Origin: Denitrificimonas halotolerans
GTDB lineage: Bacteria; Pseudomonadota; Gammaproteobacteria; Pseudomonadales; Pseudomonadaceae
Direction of reading: 5' to 3'
NCBI RefSeq assembly: GCF_034259425.1
Contig: NZ_JAXIVU010000008.1
Coordinates: 55,299 to 119,298 of the forward strand
Length of the DNA stretch: 64,000 nucleotides
The position numbers were made by a program, and so were the translations under genes. Shown here piece by piece: positions 26,925 to 35,294 of this stretch (positions are counted from its first letter, which is position 1; each line of letters starts with the position of its first letter). Below the pieces are notes generated by a model, which ran no database searches, had not been told where the DNA came from, and saw only the letters and a program-made list of their open reading frames with translations.

Positions 26925-28159
26925 TCAAATGGGCCCAAACATGATGGCTTCTAATTTGCGCGCCAACATGCCGTATTCATAACCCTCTAAGGCCGCTTTG
27001 CGTCCGTTTTCGCCCATTGTATGCCGCTGTTCTGGAGTCAATGCCTGTAACTGATAAATGCCTTGCACAATGGCCGCAGGATCTTCCGCCGGTACCGTGA
27101 TCCCCGCCTCGGCATCGTCCACTGGTTTAAAAGGTGAGTCGATGGCATACAAAATGGGTTTGCCGCTCATAAAGTATTCCGGCAATTTATGCAGGGAACT
27201 GCCATAGCGGTATAACGCACTTTTCACAAAACCCACGTAGCACACATCAAACACACTGAGCATGGCCGGGATCTGTTTTTTGGGAATTGAGCCAATTAAG
27301 GTGATGTTGTCCAGCTCATTGATTTGCACAAACTCATGCACCGCCTGCTCTAAACGGCCACTGCCAACCAGCACATAGTGAATGTTGGGATCGGCTTGGG
27401 TCAGCTTCGCCGTGTCCAGCAGGGTTTGAATGGCATTGGCCTGACCTAAGGTGCCGGTATAACCAACAATGAATTTATCCACCGGCAGCCGCTGCACAAT
27501 GCTGTCGGGCAAGGCTTCTTGCTCGTTGAATTCTTCAGGGTAAAAACCGTTGGGGATCCAAGCGAATTTTTCCTGATCGGCGCCGTGCTTTTCTAAGTGA
27601 TGAATGGCAAAAGGCCAGTTGGACACAATGTAATCCGACTTTCTACAGGCCAAGTTTTCCACCCATTGGTGCAGCAGAATCAGCGGGTGATATTTGGATT
27701 TGCCGGCCAGCTCAATCAAGGTCAGTGGCCACAGGTCGCGAATGTCCCAAATCAGGCGCACTTTATATTTACGCGCTAAACGCAAGGCGCTGACATAGGG
27801 AATGAGTGAGGGTGAACCAAACAGGATCACATCGGGTTTTCCGCCAAAATATACGGCAAATTGAGCATTTTCCGCGCAAATTTAAACCAGTTAAAGATGC
27901 GTTTTTTGTCATTGGCGCCATTGTAGTGGGGCATTTTCAGCCAGACGAAATGAAAGCCTTCGTTGATTTCTTCAATCAGAAAATCTTTGGTTAAGGTCGG
28001 GGGCTCACGCAGTAAATGAGAAAAACCAGCGGCAACTAAGTAGACTTTATAGCCCCGTTTCGCCAACTCTTTACCCAAATAGTAGTTCCTCCCGCCCATC
28101 CCCGTTTCCGGTGTGGACGCATACTGGTTAATCAACCAGATGATTTTTCTATCGGTCAT
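26925..28159 (-). pseudogene. Frameshifted glycosyltransferase family 4 (WbuB-like)
   Basis: Two adjoining frames together encode one GT4 protein of about 411 residues. The first part starts at the ATG 28157-28159 (MTDRKIIWLINQYAS, with GAGGGAT upstream) and runs to PYILAENPM followed by a stop near 27830. The second continues with GGKPDVILFGSPSLIPYV and includes IWDIRDLWPLTL and the donor site SLHKLPEYFMSGKPILYA. The frames would join as PYIFGGKPDVILFG if a run of four T (minus strand, about 27853-27856) were five. This is either a real single-base deletion in a homopolymer or a sequencing error. If intact, it would be a fucosaminyltransferase-like enzyme acting after WbpL. Confidence 0.8.
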
Positions 28160-28389
28160 CGATAATCCCTCAAAATTATAATTTTTATGTGGTGTTACCG
28201 ACCCAAAAATCCGTGTTGGGCGGTCTGGGGATAACGGCTCCCTTACAGCCTCACCGACCCGCGCCCTAATGCGAGTTGGCAATCGGTGGTTGCGCACTAC
28301 ATACAGCCTGCTTTACCGCATGATTGCTGATAAAACGAAGCTGTACTGCGCAGCCAAATGGCACCGAGCTCAGTTCCGAGCGCGGTGGC

Positions 28390-29535
28390 TTACCTGTGAA
28401 AAATCCTCTTGATGAATTGTGCGATGGTGGCGTCTTGCACCTTGACGTACGCCGCGCTGCGCAGTGCGTTGTAGCCCTGATTGTTTTCAGTTAAGGCCCG
28501 CATTTTGTTGTAAAAATCTTCAGGATCATTGAAGTTGGCAAACACAATGTCGCTGTCGGCACTAAAGCACTTCGGCAAACTGCCCACGGGGGTGCTGATC
28601 ACCGCCAAACCATTGGCCATGGCTTCTAACACCACCCGCGGTGAGCCTTCTGACAAGGATGCAAACAAGAACACATCGGCGCTACGCAGGGCTTGGTTGA
28701 TCTGTGCGCGGTCTTCAATTTTGCCCAAAAAGTGCACATTGTTGATCTGTGCGTCAGCCACGAGGTTTTTCAATTCATGCTCAAACTCACCGGAGCCAAT
28801 GATGGTGAAGCTACTCTGTGGGTAATCTTGATTGTAGCGGGCAAAGGCACGCAGCACGGTTTCCACCCCTTTGGCGGTTCTTAAGTAACCCAAGTAAATG
28901 AATTTGGCCGTTTCTGGGTGAATATTTTTTTCCGCATAGTAAAAATCACCTGCGGTTAAAGTGGAGGAAATCAGCGCTGTCGCTGTAATCCCCTTGCGCG
29001 CCAAGCGCTCAGCCAAATGGTGGCCATTGGTGTACACCTGCGCCCCTTTACAGGCCCACAGATACAGCTGATTTTCGATGGCAAAGGCGCTGACTAAAAG
29101 GCGTTTTTTCAGGGGGCTGAAGTTGGGGTTATTCAGCGCTACGTCCACAGGATCCCCCACATAATGAATGATGCGCTGAGCCTTGCCGGCAAAGCATTTT
29201 TGCAGCCAGCCAAAGGGGGTTGGGTAACGTGAATAATAGGTGGTCACCCCTTTAATCTGGCGGTAAGCCTGAACAAATGCCGGAAAATACCGCACCGAGC
29301 TCAAATAACTGCCCGAGCCCATGGGGAGTTCATGCACCTGAATATTGCCCAGCCCAGTGATGGGCAAGTCTTCCGTACTGGCATCGGCAGCTAAATGCCG
29401 ACAACCAGCAATGAGCACCACCTCATCGTAGTACTGCACAATTTCTTGCAAATACAACCAGTGACTGAAGGGTAAGTAATACGCGTTGCCCTTTTTTTCG
29501 ACACGCCATGCGTGGATCAGTAGTTTTGTCGGCAT
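28390..29535 (-). CDS. Glycosyltransferase family 4
   Basis: About 381 residues from the ATG at 29533-29535 (MPTKLLIHAWRVEKKGNAYYLP), with GAGGA upstream at good spacing. The longer frame to 29625 is really exon 2 of the preceding membrane gene read in another frame. Motifs are YSRYPTPFGW and HYVGDPVDVA in the acceptor domain, FIYLGYLRTAKGVE at the hinge, and the EX7E donor region SEGSPRVVLEAMANGLAVIST. It starts 2 nt after the stop of the intron-split gene, so its expression probably depends on read-through of the intron. Confidence 0.87.
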   Translation of the reverse strand: MPTKLLIHAWRVEKKGNAYYLPFSHWLYLQEIVQYYDEVVLIAGCRHLAADASTEDLPITGLGNIQVHELPMGSGSYLSSVRYFPAFVQAYRQIKGVTTYYSRYPTPFGWLQKCFAGKAQRIIHYVGDPVDVALNNPNFSPLKKRLLVSAFAIENQLYLWACKGAQVYTNGHHLAERLARKGITATALISSTLTAGDFYYAEKNIHPETAKFIYLGYLRTAKGVETVLRAFARYNQDYPQSSFTIIGSGEFEHELKNLVADAQINNVHFLGKIEDRAQINQALRSADVFLFASLSEGSPRVVLEAMANGLAVISTPVGSLPKCFSADSDIVFANFNDPEDFYNKMRALTENNQGYNALRSAAYVKVQDATIAQFIKRIFHR

Positions 29536-29537
29536 GC

Positions 29538-29665
29538 TCACATCCTCACCACATAGCGTAAAAAGGTCACACTGAACATCACGGTTAATAACACCAAGGT
29601 GATGATCAGGTGGTAGCGCTCCCACAACAGGGCGATGTCGGGTTTTTGTCCATCAAAATACGCCA
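29538..29665 (-). other. Exon 2 of the intron-split membrane gene
   Basis: On the minus strand, sequence after the intron reads TG then GCG TAT TTT GAT GGA, encoding AYFDGQKPDIALLWERYH and a hydrophobic helix (LIITLVLLTVMFSVTF), ending LRYVVRM and a TGA at 29538-29540. Joined to exon 1 at TTGC/TGGCG, it stays in frame (LLLAYFDG). It supplies the last membrane segment and the true C-terminus of the protein encoded at 31592-32885. Confidence 0.75.
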
Positions 29666-31591
29666 ATCGGGTAGCCGAGGGTTTCTAGCCCTCAGCCCCC
29701 ACAACACCCTGCATGCGGCTCCGCACAGGGCGTTTCACTAAGAGTGGTGAAGCTTAATCCAACCATCGCGCAATGCGTACAGACCCTGAGATTTTAAGTA
29801 AGCATTTGATAATGCCTGATTAATTCCCGGAGTTTTAGAGCTACGCCATGGGCCTTTGCTGGTGATACCGCATGCAACTGCAGCTTGCACATGAACGCCC
29901 AACCGCATTAAGTTTCTTACTTTAGTGCGCGGCTTGCGCCACTGTCGCCAATAGGCCATTCGAACCCTGCGCCGGATCCAATGATCCAGTTCAACGCAGT
30001 GCTGATAGCCACTGGCGATACCAAAGTAGTTTATCCAGCCGCGTAGATATTGGCTGACCTTAAACAGCTGGTATTTCATTGACACGCCCCAGTTACGATT
30101 CGTGAGTTTGCGAACATTCTGCTTAAACTTCTGCAGCGTTTTCGGATGCCAGTGAATGCGGTTTGCCTTGAACGTAAAGCCCAAGAACTGGCTTTCATTG
30201 GTTTTAACCACTCGACTTTTGTCAGTGTTGACCACTAACTTTAAACGGTTTTGCAAGTACTGACTGATACTGCGCAGCACGCGTTCTCCAGCTCGCTGAC
30301 TCTTCACTACAATCGTGAAATCGTCCGCGTAGCGGGCAAACTTATGGCCGCGATTTTCAAGTTCTTTATCAAGAGAATCGAGCATGATATTCGCCAGTAA
30401 CGGCGACAATGGCCCGCCTTGCGGTACACCGACTCGACTCTCACCTTTGAACTGGTTATCGATAAACCCAGCTCTCAGATAACGTTTAATCAATTTAAGA
30501 AGACGCTTATCTTTCACCTTGTCGCCAAGGCGTGTCATCAGTAAATCGTGATTAACTCGGTCAAAGAATTTCGACAGATCAACATCCACCGCGAAGCGGC
30601 GTCCTTCCTTGATGATGCTCTGTACCTGCTTAACCGCTTGCTGCCCATTACGACCTGGACGGAATCCAAAACTGTGTTCAGAAAAATCAGGGTCGAAAAT
30701 AGGTGTTAATACTTGGGCAATGGCTTGTTGGATTACACGATCAGTAACGGTTGGAATACCCAGCTGACGAGTACCGCCATCTGGTTTAGCTATTTCAACA
30801 CGCCTTACCGGTGAGGGTTGATAACAGCCTGTTACCAGTTGTTGTTTCAATGCTTTCCAGTTGCCGGATCTTACCCAAGCGGGGAATTCATCGATGGTCA
30901 TGCCATCGATGCCAGCGGCCCCTTTATTGGCTCGAACGCGTTTCCATGCCGCAGAGAGATTATCTTCCTGCAGCACGTGCTCGAATAGATCGTTGCTAAA
31001 GGCTGGCTTCATATCGCTACGCTGAGTCACGTCATCGCCGGACGGCGTTCGTGTGTTCAAGTGTGACAAGGCTCCTCCTTTGTTCTTAATGTTCAGGCCT
31101 TCACCGTGTCCCAGCCATTACGCTGGGCATTTGGCTACTATGCCGTCTGCTGACTTCTGCTTAATCACTCACAGAGTTGCCTCTGTTCGCGCTATCGGTT
31201 TGCATCTAATTCGCTCTCCAAGGTCGATACATTCCTTAGAGCCAAGGCACTTATTAACCAGAGCCTCACTGGTGGATTACCGATCGCTTGTTAAGCAGAT
31301 CTCCCCAGATAAGAGCATGTACTGTCACTGCACTGCTGCATCATTTACGGTGGCCGTTAGATCACATGGCTTCGTTGTCTTGTGCCAACTCGCCTTCAGC
31401 CTACGCCTCATATGATATTTTTGTTCATCAGCTCGCAGCTTTGCGTCCGGCTTCCTCCAGACAACTCCTCGCGGAGTTGCCCTTGCCATTCGCTAGTAGT
31501 TAACATCTAATAACGATCATAAATCGCTAAGGATGGTGACCTTCCTACAGAGGACTTTCACCTCATTAGTTCATGCCCATGCTGGGCGTAC
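29666..31591 (-). mobile_element. Group II intron with encoded reverse transcriptase, inserted in a membrane-protein gene
   Basis: The element is about 1926 nt and lies on the same strand as its host gene. The 5' end is placed at GTACGCCCAGCATGGGC, which departs from the GUGYG consensus at the third base. The 3' end is GGCTACCCGAT, ending in AT as required. Before that end lie a domain V-like hairpin (29703-29734, arms AACGCCCTG/CAGGGTGTT with AGC) and a domain VI-like stem-loop (29674-29696). The roughly 500 nt between 31070 and 31591 are structured non-coding domain I-III sequence. CAAGA at 31378-31382 could act as part of EBS1 for exon TCTTG. Excision restores the host frame. Confidence 0.85.
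29738..31069 (-). CDS. ltrA: Group II intron-encoded reverse transcriptase/maturase
   Basis: A 443-residue protein with the RT domain (RT0 to RT7): AAGIDGMTIDEF, HSFGFRPGR near 132-140, GVPQGGPLSPLLANI and the catalytic YADD at 247-250. A group II maturase (GIIM/X) domain follows with LRGWINYFGIASGYQH and RRRVRMAYWRQW. No HNH endonuclease domain is present, as in many bacterial intron proteins that prime from replication forks. It assists splicing and retrohoming of the intron around it. The frame is intact, so the intron may still be active. Confidence 0.95.
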   Translation of the reverse strand: MSHLNTRTPSGDDVTQRSDMKPAFSNDLFEHVLQEDNLSAAWKRVRANKGAAGIDGMTIDEFPAWVRSGNWKALKQQLVTGCYQPSPVRRVEIAKPDGGTRQLGIPTVTDRVIQQAIAQVLTPIFDPDFSEHSFGFRPGRNGQQAVKQVQSIIKEGRRFAVDVDLSKFFDRVNHDLLMTRLGDKVKDKRLLKLIKRYLRAGFIDNQFKGESRVGVPQGGPLSPLLANIMLDSLDKELENRGHKFARYADDFTIVVKSQRAGERVLRSISQYLQNRLKLVVNTDKSRVVKTNESQFLGFTFKANRIHWHPKTLQKFKQNVRKLTNRNWGVSMKYQLFKVSQYLRGWINYFGIASGYQHCVELDHWIRRRVRMAYWRQWRKPRTKVRNLMRLGVHVQAAVACGITSKGPWRSSKTPGINQALSNAYLKSQGLYALRDGWIKLHHS

Positions 31592-32885
31592 GCAAGAGGT
31601 AGGCGGCGTAAATGGCCGGTAAAGATTGCCGTGAGTCTAAAATCGACTTACCACCGGCCTGCCCCAGTTTGTAGAGGATTAAAAAGCCAATGATGAACAG
31701 GCCAATTTTGTGCGCACGGTAATGCTTTAACAGGTACAGCAAGCTGACAGTGACCATGGGCAAAATGGCGTAATAGCCCAACAATGGCAGGTAGTGGTAA
31801 GCCACTGTGTTCATGCCTGGGTCCAGTTCCATGTAGGTGGGTGTCGGTAAAAACAAACTGAACACGGCCAAAATAGGGCCCAGTAACAGGGCTATCACCC
31901 CCAACTTACCCAGGTCATTGCTGCCCTGATAGGCTTCGGCCTGCCCACGCTGCTCCATGCGGCTGTTGAAATATTCTTCACCGGTCAAGCTGAGCAAGCC
32001 GGAGCTGTAGAGGTATTCCCAAATCAAGTAAAAACACAACACCACCAAGCCCACCCACAATACGCTGGTGAAGCTGCTGCTTTGGTTTTTACGCACCAAT
32101 ACAGTGCACAGAAAAATCGCCACTAAGTAAGGCAGCAAAATGGCAGCACGGAAAAATAACAGCGCCCCCATGGAGAAAGCCACTAAGAGGATGTTTTTGG
32201 TATTGATGCCCTTGGCGAAAAAGTTGACTGTGCCGTAGATCAAGCTGGCAACAAAGAAAATCAAAATGGTGTCTTTTAATTGCAATGCGCTGTACACCAC
32301 AAAGGCCGGCGAAAAGGCCAATAAGATGCTGGCTAACTTGGTCAGTGCGTCTTTGTCAGTGAGGTAACGGATGGTGGCGAAGTAAAAAGGAATGGTCAGG
32401 GTAGAAAACAGCACATTTAAAAAACGCGGGACTAAATGTGAATCCCCAAAGGCCAGCTTGGCTAAGGCGCTGAAATTCGGGTAACCGGAGTAAAACCCTG
32501 TACTAAAGCTGATGTCGCGATAAAAACCAAAACCTCGGGTGTTCCACACGCCAACGATTTTCGTGGCCGCTTCGTTGTACACGTAGTCATCTTTGTAACT
32601 TAAAAACGGAATGCCAACGGTATCCAACATTAAGTACTCAAAGATCAGCACAGCAAAGACTTTAAACACCAGTGAGCTGAGCATGAGCAAAAGGACAAAA
32701 TGCAGCGGTTCCAATTGAATGGAAAAGCGGTACAAAGACAGCAAGATGATGAACAATACGGCCAAAATCAAACTGTATAAGGCCACAGGGTAAATGCTTT
32801 GGTTAATGGCTAGGCCAAACAGCAAGGCCATTAAGGCAAAGCACAGTAAATACCTGTTGTGTAAGGTCAAAATCGAGCTAGTCAT
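31566..32885 (-). CDS. Polytopic inner-membrane protein, Wzy-like or GT-C-like (exon 1, read into the intron)
   Basis: From the ATG at 32883-32885 (MTSSILTLHNRYLL, with AAGGGAGG 5 nt upstream) the frame encodes about 431 genuine residues to the intron boundary at 31592. Without splicing it then reads eight intron codons and stops at 31566. It has around ten membrane segments, a first periplasmic loop SYKDDYVYNEA with paired Asp as in GT-C enzymes, and SPAFVVYSALQLKDTILIF, a pattern seen in Wzy-like polymerases. Polymerase or lipid-linked-sugar glycosyltransferase are both possible. Its start overlaps the ATP-grasp stop by 8 nt. Exon 2 lies at 29538-29665. Confidence 0.8.
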   Translation of the reverse strand: MTSSILTLHNRYLLCFALMALLFGLAINQSIYPVALYSLILAVLFIILLSLYRFSIQLEPLHFVLLLMLSSLVFKVFAVLIFEYLMLDTVGIPFLSYKDDYVYNEAATKIVGVWNTRGFGFYRDISFSTGFYSGYPNFSALAKLAFGDSHLVPRFLNVLFSTLTIPFYFATIRYLTDKDALTKLASILLAFSPAFVVYSALQLKDTILIFFVASLIYGTVNFFAKGINTKNILLVAFSMGALLFFRAAILLPYLVAIFLCTVLVRKNQSSSFTSVLWVGLVVLCFYLIWEYLYSSGLLSLTGEEYFNSRMEQRGQAEAYQGSNDLGKLGVIALLLGPILAVFSLFLPTPTYMELDPGMNTVAYHYLPLLGYYAILPMVTVSLLYLLKHYRAHKIGLFIIGFLILYKLGQAGGKSILDSRQSLPAIYAAYLLRTPSMGMN

Positions 32886-33927
32886 AGCTGCCTCCCTTAA
32901 CCGAGCGCAGCTGCCGCACACCGCTGTCTAAAAAGCCGCTGATGATTTCATAAGGGGCATTGACCCGACCGATGATCTTTTTATTGTTTTTATCCCAATA
33001 CATGTTGAATTTGCCCGAACCATTGGTGCCGAAGCCATAGCTGATTTCTACAATCAGCGGCGCGTCACCGTCGAGCACAAAATCAAATGCCACACTGAGC
33101 ATATTCAGGCGTTTAGCGGTATCTTGCGCGATTTGAATGATTTTTGGATCAATTTCACCAAAATCAAACATGCCGCCACCCGAGGCGCGGAAGTCCCCTT
33201 TGCGCACCATGCGCTTCACCCCATAGGCTTTGCTGTTGACCACTATGATGCGGTAATCGCAGCTGTTATTAGGGATGAAATCTTGAAAGTAGACGTAATT
33301 TTTTTCTTTCGGAAAACCTTTGCGCCCGTGGTACACCATCTTGAAAAAACCCGGGGCTTTTTTCAGCCGCTGCATGATGCCGGAAAAGCTACCCGCCACC
33401 TTCAGCTTGGTTTTCACATCGGCTAAATAACCCGGGCTGGGATCCACCCCTTCGCTGAACATGCGCTTAATGTAACGCCGCGCCTCAGACTGGCTTTTAA
33501 TCAGCCGCACATTATAGGAGCCGGCCCCACGCCGCAGCTTGGCCACCTTCGGATAGGTGGTGGTTTTGGCCCACTCCAACGCAGCATCTTCACTATAGAA
33601 CACATGGCTGGGCACCAAGGGTGCATCAATGGATTCCAATAAGTATTTTTGCGACACCTTATCGTCAAAGTGCCACGAGGCGTTGATGTCGGGAAACACC
33701 TTAATCCCGCTGACCTGCGCAGAAAATAAGATATTGCGCGCCATAAAGATGTCGGTGGCACTGTTGTGGGTGAAGTGCCACATTAAGTGCGTGACCTCAT
33801 GGGCCTTTAAGGTGCTGATAATATCGCTGGCATAACAGTCCACTAGTACATAGGGGATCCCCTGTTCTTCAAGGTACTGCACCCAGTTTTTATTCCAGCC
33901 ATTGCCATTATGTATTGCTACATTCAT
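32878..33927 (-). CDS. ATP-grasp family ligase of unknown substrate
   Basis: A 349-residue ATP-grasp protein. Visible pieces are the lysine and glycine loop KVAKLRRGAGSYNV (about 125-140), the hinge YFQDFIPNNSCDYRIIVV, the substrate-side arginine segment KRMVRKGDFRASGGG, and the metal-binding end AFDFVLDGDAPLIVEISYGFG. In that end the usual E-x-N reads E-I-S. Such enzymes join a carboxylate to an amine. Here that suggests attaching an amino acid or amine to a uronic acid of the polymer, but this is inference. Its start lies inside the end of the upstream flippase (20-nt overlap) and its end overlaps the membrane gene by 8 nt, so it belongs to the same operon. Confidence 0.8.
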   Translation of the reverse strand: MNVAIHNGNGWNKNWVQYLEEQGIPYVLVDCYASDIISTLKAHEVTHLMWHFTHNSATDIFMARNILFSAQVSGIKVFPDINASWHFDDKVSQKYLLESIDAPLVPSHVFYSEDAALEWAKTTTYPKVAKLRRGAGSYNVRLIKSQSEARRYIKRMFSEGVDPSPGYLADVKTKLKVAGSFSGIMQRLKKAPGFFKMVYHGRKGFPKEKNYVYFQDFIPNNSCDYRIIVVNSKAYGVKRMVRKGDFRASGGGMFDFGEIDPKIIQIAQDTAKRLNMLSVAFDFVLDGDAPLIVEISYGFGTNGSGKFNMYWDKNNKKIIGRVNAPYEIISGFLDSGVRQLRSVKGGSYD

Positions 33928-35191
33928 ATTCGTATCCTTGTCTTATTATTCTTCTGGCTGTGTAGCTCACCGTCACACCGAGTAACACTCGCGTGCAGGC
34001 AATGGTTAGCGCAGCTCCAATGTGGCCGTAGGTATAAATCAGCGGGAACGCCGCAATAAACCCCACCAACGAACAACCGATGGTGATATTTTTCAGCTGT
34101 TTTTCATGGCCCTTGATGATCATGTAATGGGTGCCGTAGGCATTGCTCAGGGCTAAAAACACAATGGACACGGCTAAAATTTGCAGCACCGGAACCGCCC
34201 CAGCAAACTCCGGAGTAAAGAACACCGGCACCAACACAGGCGCCGTTAACAACAAGCCCAAGGCACACACCCCAGCGCTGACTAAATTGATTTTTAAATA
34301 CAGGCTGTGTTTCTCTGATTTACGGGACAGGAAAGGAAAAAACACCCGCGACAACACCGTCATCAATTGCTGCGCAATGTTGGCAAATTTACTGCCCGCA
34401 TCCAGCAAACCATTGGCCACGCTGCCGCCCATAAAGCCCAATAACATCACAGAAAAGTTGGTGTACAAATTGGGCATTAAATTATTGATAAACACATCGG
34501 TACTGCTGTGGATGGTGCGATAAATGGCCGACCAGCGCGGTGCCTTCAGCCGCACTTGCCACTGCACCAGCACCACATACATGGCCCCCATGCCGGTGAA
34601 CATATAGCCCAAAGACAAGAACAACGGCTGCAGCATGTAATCGGATTTTTCTTTAATGAAAATAAAAATCAACGCGGTGAACAGCGCTTTCGATAGCAGA
34701 TCAAACAGGGTGATGTATTTCATCCGCTCCATGGCTTGGAAAAACCACGCTGGAAACAAAATATGCCCAGGAACCAACAAGAAAGTGATCAACAGCAGGT
34801 TTTTCTGTGCTTGAAAATACGGCACGACAGCAATGGCGCCCAGCAGCAACAGCAAGGACAACAGCATCAATAACAGGCGCGCCCACAGCACATTGGAAAA
34901 GATTTCTGCGACTTTTTCTGGGTTGTCTCGATGCCGCGCCACATCACGGGTGGCGGTAAAGTTAAAGCCCCAATCGGCCAAGGTGCGAAACCCCATCACC
35001 ACCGCTGCGGCAAAGGCGATTTTGCCGAAGCCGTCTACGCCAATGACCCGCGCCAAGTAAGGAATGGTCAGCAACGGAAAAATGTAACTGGCCACCTGCA
35101 GCAACAGCAAATATCCAAAGTTACTGGCCAAAGCGCGACCGTCTCGCGTGCCTTGCACCCGAGCCCATAGGGCTTTGATGGGGTTGTTCAT
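33908..35191 (-). CDS. wzx: Wzx-type O-antigen flippase (second of three)
   Basis: A 427-residue polytopic protein with about 12 membrane helices. It begins with the RfbX-like segment FGYLLLLQVASYIFPLLTIPYLARVIG, followed by ADWGFNFTATRDVARHRD, both typical of O-antigen flippases. It exports lipid-linked oligosaccharide. The ATG has an AGAGG site. It is only distantly similar to the other two flippases in the window, so its repeat unit is probably different. It is preceded by wbpO copy 2 (103-nt gap) and followed by the ATP-grasp and membrane-polymerase genes. Confidence 0.93.
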   Translation of the reverse strand: MNNPIKALWARVQGTRDGRALASNFGYLLLLQVASYIFPLLTIPYLARVIGVDGFGKIAFAAAVVMGFRTLADWGFNFTATRDVARHRDNPEKVAEIFSNVLWARLLLMLLSLLLLLGAIAVVPYFQAQKNLLLITFLLVPGHILFPAWFFQAMERMKYITLFDLLSKALFTALIFIFIKEKSDYMLQPLFLSLGYMFTGMGAMYVVLVQWQVRLKAPRWSAIYRTIHSSTDVFINNLMPNLYTNFSVMLLGFMGGSVANGLLDAGSKFANIAQQLMTVLSRVFFPFLSRKSEKHSLYLKINLVSAGVCALGLLLTAPVLVPVFFTPEFAGAVPVLQILAVSIVFLALSNAYGTHYMIIKGHEKQLKNITIGCSLVGFIAAFPLIYTYGHIGAALTIACTRVLLGVTVSYTARRIIRQGYEYECSNT

Positions 35192-35294
35192 AACAACCTC
35201 TGAGTGCGACTGTGCACATGCAGGTAAGCATTCATAGACGACTCATCCTAAGTTGTGAAAACGGGCCAGTGTCAGTTCCGGCGGTTATAAATGT

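Noticed and set aside
28390..29625. Longer version of the glycosyltransferase starting at 29625
   Set aside because: The extra 30 codons are exon 2 of the split membrane gene in another frame. The ATG at 29533-29535 has a good ribosome site.
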